From positions 124,001 to 188,000 of the forward strand of contig CAVQHY010000004.1 in NCBI GenBank assembly GCA_963712465.1: DNA of 64,000 nucleotides. The letters run 5' to 3'. Source of the DNA: CAVQHY01 sp963712465 (lineage in GTDB: Bacteria; Actinomycetota; Thermoleophilia; Gaiellales; Gaiellaceae). The notes under the pieces were generated by a model. The model saw only the letters and a list, made by a program, of their open reading frames with translations, was not told the DNA's origin and did not search any database. Each line of letters starts with the position of its first letter. Position 1 is the stretch's first letter. Both the position numbers and the translations under genes were made by a program. Positions 35,345 through 43,238 of this stretch are shown here, piece after piece.

Positions 35345-36675
35345 CCTCGCTCGTACATGCGCGCCCGCTCGTAGTCAGTCACGACCGAGTCGAAGAGCCG
35401 CTGCTCGGTGCGCGCGTAGTTCAGGTAGTGGTCGACGACGTCGTCCCCGAACGCGTCGCGCGCCATCGTCCCGCGCTCGAGCGTGGCGATCGCCTCCGTC
35501 AGTGAGTGCGGGAATCGCTCCGCGTCGGACTCGTAGGCGTTCCCCTCGAGCGCCGGAGGAAGCGCGAGCTCGTTCTCGATGCCGTACAGACCTGCGGCGA
35601 GGAGCGCCGCGAAGGCGAGGTAGGGGTTCGCGTCGGCGCCCGGGATCCGCGTCTCGGCACGCAGGCCCTGGCCGTGCCCGACGATGCGAAAGCCGCACGT
35701 GCGGTTGTCGTGTCCCCAGGCAAGCGTCGTCGGCGCCCAGCTACCAGCCGCAAAGCGCTTGTACGAGTTGACGGTCGGAGCGACGAAGACCGCGAGCTCC
35801 TTGAAGCACGCGATCTGCCCGGCCAGGTACTGCTTGAACAGCTCGGACTCGCCCGCGAAGGCGCTCTCGCCGCCGCGCCACAGGCTCGAGTGGATATGGC
35901 AGGAGCTCCCGATCCACTCGTGGTGGGGCTTCGACATGAACGTGATCGAGCAGCCGTTCGCGTGGGCGATCTCCTTGGCGCCGTTCTTGTAGACGACGTG
36001 GTCGTCGGCCGTCTTCAGCGCTTCGGCGTACTTGAAGTTGACCTCGTGCTGGCCCGGCCAGGCCTCCCCCTTGGAGGATTCGACGACCATCCCGGCACCG
36101 GCCATTCCCTTTCGCAGCTGGCGGATAAACGGCTCGTCGTACGTCGAGGCGAGTATGTGGTAGTCGAGGATGTAGGGCACCGACGGCGTCAGGTCGCGGT
36201 AGCCCTTCGCGTGCGCCTCGGCGTAGGTCTCTCTGAAGAGGTAGAACTCGAGCTCGGAGCCGAACATCGGCTCGAGGCCGAGAGCCCGGGCGCGGGCGAC
36301 CTGACGGGCGAGCACCTGACGCGGCGACGGTGCGACGGGCGACCCGTCGTGCCAGCAGACGTCGGCGAGAACGAGCGCGGTCGCCTCGAGCCAGGGGATC
36401 GGTCGCAACGTCGCGAGATCGGGGCGAAGCGAGAAATCCCCGTACCCACGCTCCCAGCTTGCGATCTCGTAGCCCGGCACGGGATCCATCTCCATGTCCA
36501 GCGCCAGCAGGTAGTTGCAGCCCTCGACGCCGTGCGCGGACACCCGTTCCCCGACGAAGTAGTCGCCGTGCAGGCGCTTGCCCATCAGCCGGCCCTGCAT
36601 GTCGGTAAACGCGACGACGATCGTGTCGATCGAGCCTTCGGCGACCGCGGACTCGAGCTCGGCGAGCGTCAGCAT
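35341..36675 (-). CDS. glutamine synthetase family, gamma-glutamylpolyamine synthetase-like
   Basis: 444 residues, type I glutamine-synthetase fold: N-terminal VAFTDMQGRLMGKRLHGDYF, catalytic GSELEFYLF, HEVNFKYAEALKTAD and SCHIHSSLW, and RAETRIPGADANPYLAFAALLAAG. It lacks the adenylylation-type features of GlnA and matches PuuA-like enzymes that glutamylate putrescine or other amines. It heads the minus-strand catabolic operon and is divergent from an APC permease across a 110-base promoter region. ATG at 36675. Confidence 0.88.
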   Translation of the reverse strand: MLTLAELESAVAEGSIDTIVVAFTDMQGRLMGKRLHGDYFVGERVSAHGVEGCNYLLALDMEMDPVPGYEIASWERGYGDFSLRPDLATLRPIPWLEATALVLADVCWHDGSPVAPSPRQVLARQVARARALGLEPMFGSELEFYLFRETYAEAHAKGYRDLTPSVPYILDYHILASTYDEPFIRQLRKGMAGAGMVVESSKGEAWPGQHEVNFKYAEALKTADDHVVYKNGAKEIAHANGCSITFMSKPHHEWIGSSCHIHSSLWRGGESAFAGESELFKQYLAGQIACFKELAVFVAPTVNSYKRFAAGSWAPTTLAWGHDNRTCGFRIVGHGQGLRAETRIPGADANPYLAFAALLAAGLYGIENELALPPALEGNAYESDAERFPHSLTEAIATLERGTMARDAFGDDVVDHYLNYARTEQRLFDSVVTDYERARMYERG

Positions 36676-36717
36676 CGAGCGAGGAGTCTAGTGCGCTGTC
36701 CGCACCGGTTGAAACGC

Positions 36718-36747
36718 TTGACAGGAACGTCACGATCGGCGTAGAAG
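36718..36747 (+). promoter_or_regulatory. candidate promoter of the APC permease
   Basis: TTGACA at 36718-36723 and TAGAAG at 36742-36747 with an 18-base spacer, about 40 bases before the permease ATG, in the divergent region between permease and glutamine synthetase. Confidence 0.5.
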
Positions 36748-36785
36748 CTCCGGTCCCAAGGCCGGCGACACGAGGAGGAGGGCGC

Positions 36786-38372
36786 ATGAGCACGGCGGAA
36801 CCGAAGTACCACACGAGCGAAGACGAGCAGATCCTCCACAGGCTCGGCTATGCGCAGGAGCTGTTCCGCGCGATGGGCGGGTTCCAGAACTTCGCGATCA
36901 GCTTCACGATCATCTCGATCCTCGCGGGGTGTCTGACCTCGTACTTCATCGCGTTCGGCCAGGGGGGGCCGGTCGCGATCACGTGGGGATGGCTTCTCGT
37001 CGGTCTGATGAGCACGATCGTCGCGCTCGCAATGGCCGAGATCGCATCGGCCTACCCGACGGCCGGCGGTCTCTACTACTGGGCGTCAAAGATCGGGAGC
37101 CCCGGCTGGGGGTGGTTCACGGGCTGGTTCAACCTGATCGGGCAGATTGCCGTTACTGCCTCGATTGGTTACGGCCTCGCGATCTTCGGCACGGTGCTCC
37201 TCAACTACTCGCTCGGCTACCCGAACACGAAGGAGTACGTCTACCTCCTGTTCGCCATCGTGCTTACAGGTGCGCTGATCCTCAACCTGATGAACGTGCG
37301 CATCACGTCGCTCTTGAACACTGTGTCCGCGTACTGGCACATGGTGGGCGTCGTGATTCTCGTGATCGTCTTGATCGTCGTCCCTGACCACCACCAGTCG
37401 CTCAAGTTCGTGTTCACAGACACGATCAATGCCACCGGTTGGGGACCTGAAAACGCCAACTTCACGAACATCGTGTTCTGGTACGTGTTCGTGACGGGCC
37501 TCTTGATGGCTCAGTACACGATCACGGGCTTCGACGCGTCGGCGCACATGGCCGAGGAGACCCATCAGGCGTCGCGTGCTTCGGCGGTCGGCATGTATAT
37601 GTCGGTCGTCGTCTCGGTCTTCTTCGGCTTCATCCTGCTATTGGCGGTGACGTTCGCCGTCCCGGCGGAGATCCCAACCATCGATCTCTACGTCGTTCCG
37701 ACGATGTGGCGTGAGGCGATGAGCGAGAGCTGGGCCATCTTCCTCCTCGTGATCTGTTGCGTGGCCCAGTCCTTCTGCCTCACTGCGTCAGTGACCTCGG
37801 CCTCGCGGATGATGTTCGCCTTTTCCCGTGACGGCGCCGTGCCCGGCCACCGTCTGTGGAGACGGGTGGCCCGGAACCGGGTGCCGTACATGGCCGTCAT
37901 CGCCATCTGCGTCCTCGCCGCGCTGATCATGTCCCCCGCGATCTGGAACTTCTTCATCGGCTACTACGTCGGCACCGGCATCGCGGTCGTCGGCCTGTAC
38001 ATCGCATTCATTCTCCCGGTGATCCTCCGCTTCCGGCTCGGCGACAAGTTCGAGCACGGGGCGTGGAGCCTCGGCCGCCACTACAAGTGGATCGACCTGC
38101 TCGCGATCGTCTGGGTAGCGATCATCTGCATCGCGTTCTTCGGCCCGCCCTACCGAGTCAGCTGGTGGGGACAGGAGGGCTTCTCCTGGGAGTTCGTGAA
38201 CTACGCCCCGATCCTCGTCGGCGCCGCGCTGATGCTCTTCGGCGGCTGGTGGGTGCTCTCGGCCAAGAACTGGTTCAAGGGCCCCGTCCGCATGGGCACC
38301 GAGGAGGAGTTGGAGCGGCTCGAGGAGGAGGAGCTCAAGGACTTCGACCTGCCGACCGAGTCGCCCGTTTAG
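36786..38372 (+). CDS. APC amino acid/polyamine permease
   Basis: 528 residues, 12 helices. N-terminal EDEQILHRLGYAQELFRAMGG, helix 1 FAISFTIISILAGCLTSY, AYPTAGGLYYWASKIGSPGW, and ITGFDASAHMAEETHQASRA are marks of the eukaryotic-type GABA/choline/amino-acid permease group (ACT family). AGGAGGAGGG precedes the ATG at 36786. Divergent from the gamma-glutamylpolyamine synthetase-like gene, it is the likely importer of the amine the operon degrades. A GC-rich terminator follows. Confidence 0.9.
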   Translation: MSTAEPKYHTSEDEQILHRLGYAQELFRAMGGFQNFAISFTIISILAGCLTSYFIAFGQGGPVAITWGWLLVGLMSTIVALAMAEIASAYPTAGGLYYWASKIGSPGWGWFTGWFNLIGQIAVTASIGYGLAIFGTVLLNYSLGYPNTKEYVYLLFAIVLTGALILNLMNVRITSLLNTVSAYWHMVGVVILVIVLIVVPDHHQSLKFVFTDTINATGWGPENANFTNIVFWYVFVTGLLMAQYTITGFDASAHMAEETHQASRASAVGMYMSVVVSVFFGFILLLAVTFAVPAEIPTIDLYVVPTMWREAMSESWAIFLLVICCVAQSFCLTASVTSASRMMFAFSRDGAVPGHRLWRRVARNRVPYMAVIAICVLAALIMSPAIWNFFIGYYVGTGIAVVGLYIAFILPVILRFRLGDKFEHGAWSLGRHYKWIDLLAIVWVAIICIAFFGPPYRVSWWGQEGFSWEFVNYAPILVGAALMLFGGWWVLSAKNWFKGPVRMGTEEELERLEEEELKDFDLPTESPV

Positions 38373-38393
38373 CGCTTCCGCTCTGTCGGCTGC

Positions 38394-38421
38394 ACGGAGG
38401 GGCGCCGCGGCGCCCCTCCGT
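38394..38421 (+). terminator. GC-rich hairpin after the APC permease
   Basis: Perfect 13-bp inverted repeat ACGGAGGGGCGCC / GGCGCCCCTCCGT separated by GC, 21 bases after the permease stop, followed by a short pyrimidine run (CTTCTC). Likely transcription terminator, separating the permease from the next gene. Confidence 0.75.
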
Positions 38422-38449
38422 CTTCTCGGACGACACTAGAATCGGCCTG

Positions 38450-40819
38450 ATGTCTGACATCGCGGCGACTCCGCGCCCGCCGATCTCAGCGGAGGAGCTC
38501 GAGACGCTGCAGGCGATCGAGCGTCGGATCCTCTGGCTCGCGGTGCGCATCGTGGACTACGCGAACCGCGAGCGCCCGAAAGGGGACGAGCTCAAGGTCG
38601 GCGGCCACCAGGCCTCGTCCGCCTCGATGGTCTCGCTGATGACCGCGCTCTACCTCTGGGATCTTCGCGCCGAGGACCGTGTCTCGGTCAAGCCGCACGC
38701 GTCGCCGGTGCTGCACGCGATCGAGTATCTCCTCGGCCGGCTCGACCGTTCGTACCTGACCACGCTTCGTGGCTTTGGGGGCCTTCAGTCGTACCCGAGC
38801 AGGACGAAGGACCCGTTCCCGGTCGACTACTCGACCGGCTCGGTCGGGCTCGGCGCCGCCGCGCCCCTCTTCGGCGCGCTGACGCGCCGCTATGTCGAGG
38901 ACCACTTCGGGACGAGCGAAGCCGGTCGGTTTATCAGCCTGCTGGGGGACGCGGAGCTCGACGAGGGGAACCTCTGGGAGGCGGTGTTCGAGCCCTCGAC
39001 GCGGCGGCTCGGAAATGCGCTCTGGATCGTCGATCTCAACCGACAGTCGCTCGACCGCGTCGTCCCGATCATCAAGGCGTCCGAGCTCGAACGGCAGTTC
39101 GCGACGTCGGGCTGGCAGGTAATCGAGTGCAAGTACGGCCGGCGCCTGCGCGAGGCGTATGCCAAGGACGGGGGCGAGCTCCTGCGCCGGCGGATCGACG
39201 CGATGCCGAACCAGGTCTACCAGGGCCTCTTCGGCGCGAGCGATGAGGTGATCCTCGAGGCGGTGCTCGACGGGCTGCCGGCGTCGGAGCGGATTCGGCT
39301 CGCGTCGCTGCTCGAGGAGTACCGCGGCGGGATCGGCTCGCTCGTGTTCGACCTCGGCGGGCACGACCTGGCCGATCTGGTCGAGGCATTTGCGGCCGCA
39401 CGCGCCGATGCGACGCGGCCGACCGTCCTGTTCGCCTACACGATCAAGGGCTTCGGCCTGCCGATCGCAGGGCGGCCGCTGAACCACTCCGCGCTCCTCT
39501 CCGGTGAGCAGGTGGGCGCACTGCGCCGGGAGCTCGGGCTCACCGAGGAGAGTGAATGGGACGGATTCCCGGCGGACTCCCCGGAGGGGCGGCTCTGCGC
39601 CCAGGCGGCAGAGAGGCTGGCGCGTCCGGACTCGCAACCCCAGCCGCGGGTGGTCGTCCCGTCCGAGCTCTCGGGGTCCGACCCCGCCAGGATCTCGACG
39701 CAGGCAGCGTTCGGCCAGGCGCTGCTCGGGCTCTCCCGGGTCGAGGGTCTCGCCGAGCGGATCGTCACCCTCTCCCCCGACGTCTCGGTGTCGACGAACC
39801 TCGGCGGCTGGATCAACAAGGTCGGCATCTGGGGCGAGCCCGAGCCGGCGTCGGTTCTCGAGGCGCCCGAGGGCTCGCCGCTTCAGTGGCGCGTGCACGC
39901 TCGGGGACGGCACATCGAGCTGGGGATCTCCGAGATGAACCTCTTTCTCCTGCTGGGCCAGCTCGGTCTTGCCGGCGAGCTCTCCGGCGAGCGGCTCCTT
40001 GCCGTCGGCACGGTCTACGACCCGTTCGTCGTCCGTGGCCTCGAAGCGCTGCTCTACTCCGTCTACTCGGGCTCGAGATTCGTCTTCGCGGGCACGCCGT
40101 CCGGGGTATCGCTCTCGCGCGAAGGCGGGGCGCACCAGTCGACGATCACGCCGGGGATCGGGATCGAGCTTCCCGGGCTCGTCTACGCGGAGCCGTGCTT
40201 CGCCCGCGAGATGGAGTGGCTGCTCCTCGACGGGCTCGACCGGCTCCAGGACGAGGACGGCGAGGCGCTGTACCTGAGGCTCTCGACGAAGCCGGTCGAC
40301 CAGCGGCCCTTCGCTGAGCTCGTCGATCGGCGCGGGGTGGACGCGGTGCGGGCCGACGTGCTGGCCGGCGGTTTCCGGCTTCACGAGCCTGGGGGACTCG
40401 ACGAGCTCGTCCTGCTTGCGACCTGCGGGGCGATGGTGCCCGAGACGCTCGAAGCGGCGCGGATGCTCGAGGAGGAGGAGGGCGTCGCGGCCTGCGTCAT
40501 CGTCCTCTCGTCTGCCGATCGGCTCTACCGCGGCTGGCGAACCTCTCGGCTAACGCACCTCCGTGACCTCGCGGCGACGCGCGAGCCGTCTCACCTCGAG
40601 AGGCTGATCACCGCGGACGAGCGCGGGAGCCCGGTGGTCACGATCGTCGATGGCGCCTCCCATGCCCTGGCGTTCGTCGGCGGCTGTCTCGGAGTGCGCA
40701 CCGTGCCTCTCGGCGTCGACGCGTTCGGGCAGACGGGGAGCCAGCCGGAGCTCTACGAGGCGCACGAGCTCTCCCCGGACGCGATCGCGACGGCCGCGCT
40801 GATCGCGCTCGAGCCGTAG
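38450..40819 (+). CDS. AceE/transketolase-like ThDP-dependent E1 component
   Basis: 789 residues, fused alpha-beta E1 of the homodimeric pyruvate dehydrogenase/transketolase type. The ThDP-Mg motif is GDAELDEGN...DLNRQSLD; GGHQASSASMVSLMTALYLW is the AceE-like N-terminal signature; NLGGWINKVGIW, GISEMNLFLLLGQLGLAGE and GGAHQSTITPGIGIELPGL are in the C-terminal halves. It would decarboxylate pyruvate or a related 2-oxo acid. ATG at 38450 is at the first homologous residue. No E2 or E3 gene is adjacent. Confidence 0.85.
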   Translation: MSDIAATPRPPISAEELETLQAIERRILWLAVRIVDYANRERPKGDELKVGGHQASSASMVSLMTALYLWDLRAEDRVSVKPHASPVLHAIEYLLGRLDRSYLTTLRGFGGLQSYPSRTKDPFPVDYSTGSVGLGAAAPLFGALTRRYVEDHFGTSEAGRFISLLGDAELDEGNLWEAVFEPSTRRLGNALWIVDLNRQSLDRVVPIIKASELERQFATSGWQVIECKYGRRLREAYAKDGGELLRRRIDAMPNQVYQGLFGASDEVILEAVLDGLPASERIRLASLLEEYRGGIGSLVFDLGGHDLADLVEAFAAARADATRPTVLFAYTIKGFGLPIAGRPLNHSALLSGEQVGALRRELGLTEESEWDGFPADSPEGRLCAQAAERLARPDSQPQPRVVVPSELSGSDPARISTQAAFGQALLGLSRVEGLAERIVTLSPDVSVSTNLGGWINKVGIWGEPEPASVLEAPEGSPLQWRVHARGRHIELGISEMNLFLLLGQLGLAGELSGERLLAVGTVYDPFVVRGLEALLYSVYSGSRFVFAGTPSGVSLSREGGAHQSTITPGIGIELPGLVYAEPCFAREMEWLLLDGLDRLQDEDGEALYLRLSTKPVDQRPFAELVDRRGVDAVRADVLAGGFRLHEPGGLDELVLLATCGAMVPETLEAARMLEEEEGVAACVIVLSSADRLYRGWRTSRLTHLRDLAATREPSHLERLITADERGSPVVTIVDGASHALAFVGGCLGVRTVPLGVDAFGQTGSQPELYEAHELSPDAIATAALIALEP

Positions 40820-40839
40820 CCTCCCACCTGGGCCAGCTT

Positions 40840-40886
40840 GTGACACTCACGCACAAGGGGTCAGACCCCTTGTGCGTGAGTGTCAC
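40840..40886. repeat. long perfect GGGGTCAGACCCC hairpin, copy 3
   Basis: A perfect 21-bp inverted repeat (40840-40860 and 40866-40886) around the loop TCAGA, lying between convergent genes. Stem ends are GTGACACTCACG.../...CGTGAGTGTCAC and the core is GGGGTCAGACCCC. It can serve as a bidirectional transcription block and shares its core with copies at 13981 and 34111. Confidence 0.85.
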
Positions 40887-40890
40887 GATG

Positions 40891-42090
40891 TCATGGGGCC
40901 GAGGTTCGGGCCGCCGCCGCGAGCTCCGGAAGCGCTCGTCGGATCCCGCGTACGGCCTGGCGGATCCGCTCCTCGTTCTCGACGAGCGCAAAGCGAACGT
41001 GGCCGTCCCCGCCCGGGCCGAAGCCCGATCCCGGCGAGACCGCGACTCGTGCCTCCCGCGTCAGCCGGACGGAGAAGTCGAGCGAGCTCATCGCTCGATA
41101 TGCCTCTGGGATCTCGGCCCAGACGAACATCGATCCCTTCGGCCTGGGAATCTGCCAGCCGATTCGCTCGAGGCCGTCGCAGAGCGCGTCCCGGCGCGCG
41201 CGATACACCTCGCAGACCTGGCGTGGATAGTCCGGCACCTCGTTCATGGCGACGATCGCGGCGATCTGGATCGGCTGGAACGTGCCGTAGTCGAGGTAGG
41301 ACTTGAGCCGCGCCAGCGCCTGGACGACATCGGCTCGCCCGACCAGGAAGCCGACCCGCCAGCCGGCCATCGAGAACGACTTCGTCAGGGTGTAGAGCTC
41401 GACCGCCACCTCGTCGGCACCCGGGACCTGCAGGATCGACGGCGCCTCGTACCCGTCGAAGCAGAGATCCGCGTAGGCGAAGTCATGGACGAGGAGCACC
41501 TCGCGCTCCCGCGCGAAGTCGACGAGCGCGCGCATGAAGTCGAGGTCGACGACCGCGGTCGTCGGGTTGTGCGGAAACGAGAGGATGATCACGCGGGGCC
41601 GAGGCCAGTCGCGCTCGTAGCTCTCGACGATCCCCGCGAGGAAGTCGCCGCCGGGCGCCATCGGCACCTGACGCACCTCGGCGCCGGCGAGGATGGGCGC
41701 GTAGATATGAATCGGGTAGCTCGGGCTGGGCACGACCGCCGCGTCGCCGGGCTGGAGAAGCACCCACATGAGATGCGAGAGACCCTCCTTCGCACCTATG
41801 GTCGTGATCGCCTGCGTGTCGGGATCGAGGCGAACGCCGAAGCGTCGCTCGTAGAGATCGCAGACCGCCGCCCGCAGGCGTGGAATGCCGCGGCTGGCCG
41901 AGTAGCGATGGTTGCGCTCCTTCCCGGCCGCCTCGCAGAGCTTTTCGACGGCGACCTCGGGGGACGGGAGGTCGGGGTTGCCGAAGCCGAGGTCGATCAC
42001 GTCCTCCCCTGCGCGACGCAGCTCGAGCTTGAGGTCGTTGATCGTCGCAAACACGTACGGCGGCAGGGCCGGAATCCGGCGGAAGTCCAC
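40891..42090 (-). CDS. class I/II aminotransferase
   Basis: 399 residues, PLP fold type I. Lys in YTLTKSFSMAGWRVGF; SASRGIPRLRAAVCDLYERRFG; FPHNPTTAVVDLDFMR; DLGFGNPDLPSP at the N-terminus. It resembles the alanine/LL-diaminopimelate-type aminotransferase group (AlaA/AlaC, DapC-like); the amino donor cannot be fixed from sequence. GTG at 42090 (VDFRRIPALPPYVFATIN) fits homologous starts. Divergent from the dehydrogenase gene with a 70-base gap. Confidence 0.88.
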   Translation of the reverse strand: MDFRRIPALPPYVFATINDLKLELRRAGEDVIDLGFGNPDLPSPEVAVEKLCEAAGKERNHRYSASRGIPRLRAAVCDLYERRFGVRLDPDTQAITTIGAKEGLSHLMWVLLQPGDAAVVPSPSYPIHIYAPILAGAEVRQVPMAPGGDFLAGIVESYERDWPRPRVIILSFPHNPTTAVVDLDFMRALVDFAREREVLLVHDFAYADLCFDGYEAPSILQVPGADEVAVELYTLTKSFSMAGWRVGFLVGRADVVQALARLKSYLDYGTFQPIQIAAIVAMNEVPDYPRQVCEVYRARRDALCDGLERIGWQIPRPKGSMFVWAEIPEAYRAMSSLDFSVRLTREARVAVSPGSGFGPGGDGHVRFALVENEERIRQAVRGIRRALPELAAAARTSAP

Positions 42091-42160
42091 GGCGGGGAAC
42101 CTACCGTCACGCGCTCGACGGCGCTTGCCGCCAGCGCCGCGCCGTGAGAGCGTTGTCGTC

Positions 42161-43207
42161 GTGGCGGCCCATCGAATCGCATCTCTCCCCGGGGACGGGG
42201 TCGGGCCGGAGGTGATCGCCGAGGCGCGCAAGGCGCTCGACGCGCTCGGGCTCGACCTCGCCTGGACGGAGCTCCCCTGGGGCTCGGCCCACTGGCACGA
42301 GCACGGCCGGATGATGCCCGACGACTGGGAGCAGGTTCTGCGTGCGCACGATGCCGTGCTCATGGGCGCGGTCGGAGACCCGTCCGTGCCGGATCATCTC
42401 TCCCTCTGGGGTCTGATCCTCCTGATCCGTCAGCGGCTCGACCTCTGGGCGAACCTACGGCCCGCACGACTGCTCGAAGGCGTGCCGACCCCGCTCGCCG
42501 GGCGCTCGTCGGCCGATGTCGACATGCTCTTCCTGCGCGAGAACTCCGAGGGCGAGTACTCGGGCGCCGGTGGCCGAGTCCACACGGGCCATCCCCACGA
42601 GGTCGCTATCGAGGCGAGCGTGTTCACGCGCGAGGGGTGCGAGCGGATCCTCCGGTACGCGTTCTCGCTCGCCGAGGACAGGAGCGGCGTCGTCACGAGC
42701 GCGACGAAGTCGAACGCCTCGCGCTACGGCTACGTGCTCTGGGACGAGGTGGCGGCCGAGGTGGCGGCCGAGCACCCGGACGTCCGCTACGAGAAAGTTC
42801 TCGTCGACGCGCTCGCGGCTCGCATGGTGCGGAGCCCCGACTCGCTCGACGTCGTCGTCGCCTCGAATCTCTTCGGCGACATCCTCACCGACCTCGCGGC
42901 GGCGATCCAGGGAGGCATGGGAATGGCGGCGAGCGCGAACCTTGCTCCGGACCGAGACGTTCCGGGGCTCTTCGAGCCGGTGCACGGATCGGCGCCGGAC
43001 ATCGCCGGGCAGGGAATCGGCAACCCGTCCGGCGCGATCTGGAGTGGCGTGCTCATGCTCGATCAGCTCGGAGAAGGAGAGGCCGCGGCACGCCTCATGC
43101 GGGCGCTGGAGGGCGTGTGCCGCGACGGGCCGCGAACGCGGGACATCGGCGGTGACGCGACGACCGCCGACGTCGGCGACGCCGTCGTGGCCAGGGTGAG
43201 CTCGTAG
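42161..43207 (+). CDS. tartrate/isopropylmalate-type beta-decarboxylating dehydrogenase
   Basis: 348 residues. Start RIASLPGDGVGPEVIAEARKAL, MGAVGDPSVPDHLSLWGLIL with LIRQRLDLWANLRPARLLEG, LFLRENSEGEYSGAGG, metal-binding Asp in NLFGDILTDLAAAIQGGMG, and EPVHGSAPDIAGQGIGNP. The middle loop is more like tartrate/D-malate dehydrogenases (TtuC/DmlA) than LeuB. Uses NAD and a divalent metal. GTG at 42161. Confidence 0.87.
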   Translation: MAAHRIASLPGDGVGPEVIAEARKALDALGLDLAWTELPWGSAHWHEHGRMMPDDWEQVLRAHDAVLMGAVGDPSVPDHLSLWGLILLIRQRLDLWANLRPARLLEGVPTPLAGRSSADVDMLFLRENSEGEYSGAGGRVHTGHPHEVAIEASVFTREGCERILRYAFSLAEDRSGVVTSATKSNASRYGYVLWDEVAAEVAAEHPDVRYEKVLVDALAARMVRSPDSLDVVVASNLFGDILTDLAAAIQGGMGMAASANLAPDRDVPGLFEPVHGSAPDIAGQGIGNPSGAIWSGVLMLDQLGEGEAAARLMRALEGVCRDGPRTRDIGGDATTADVGDAVVARVSS

Positions 43208-43238
43208 CCGGCCAGCGCACGACCGAGACCGAGGGCAG

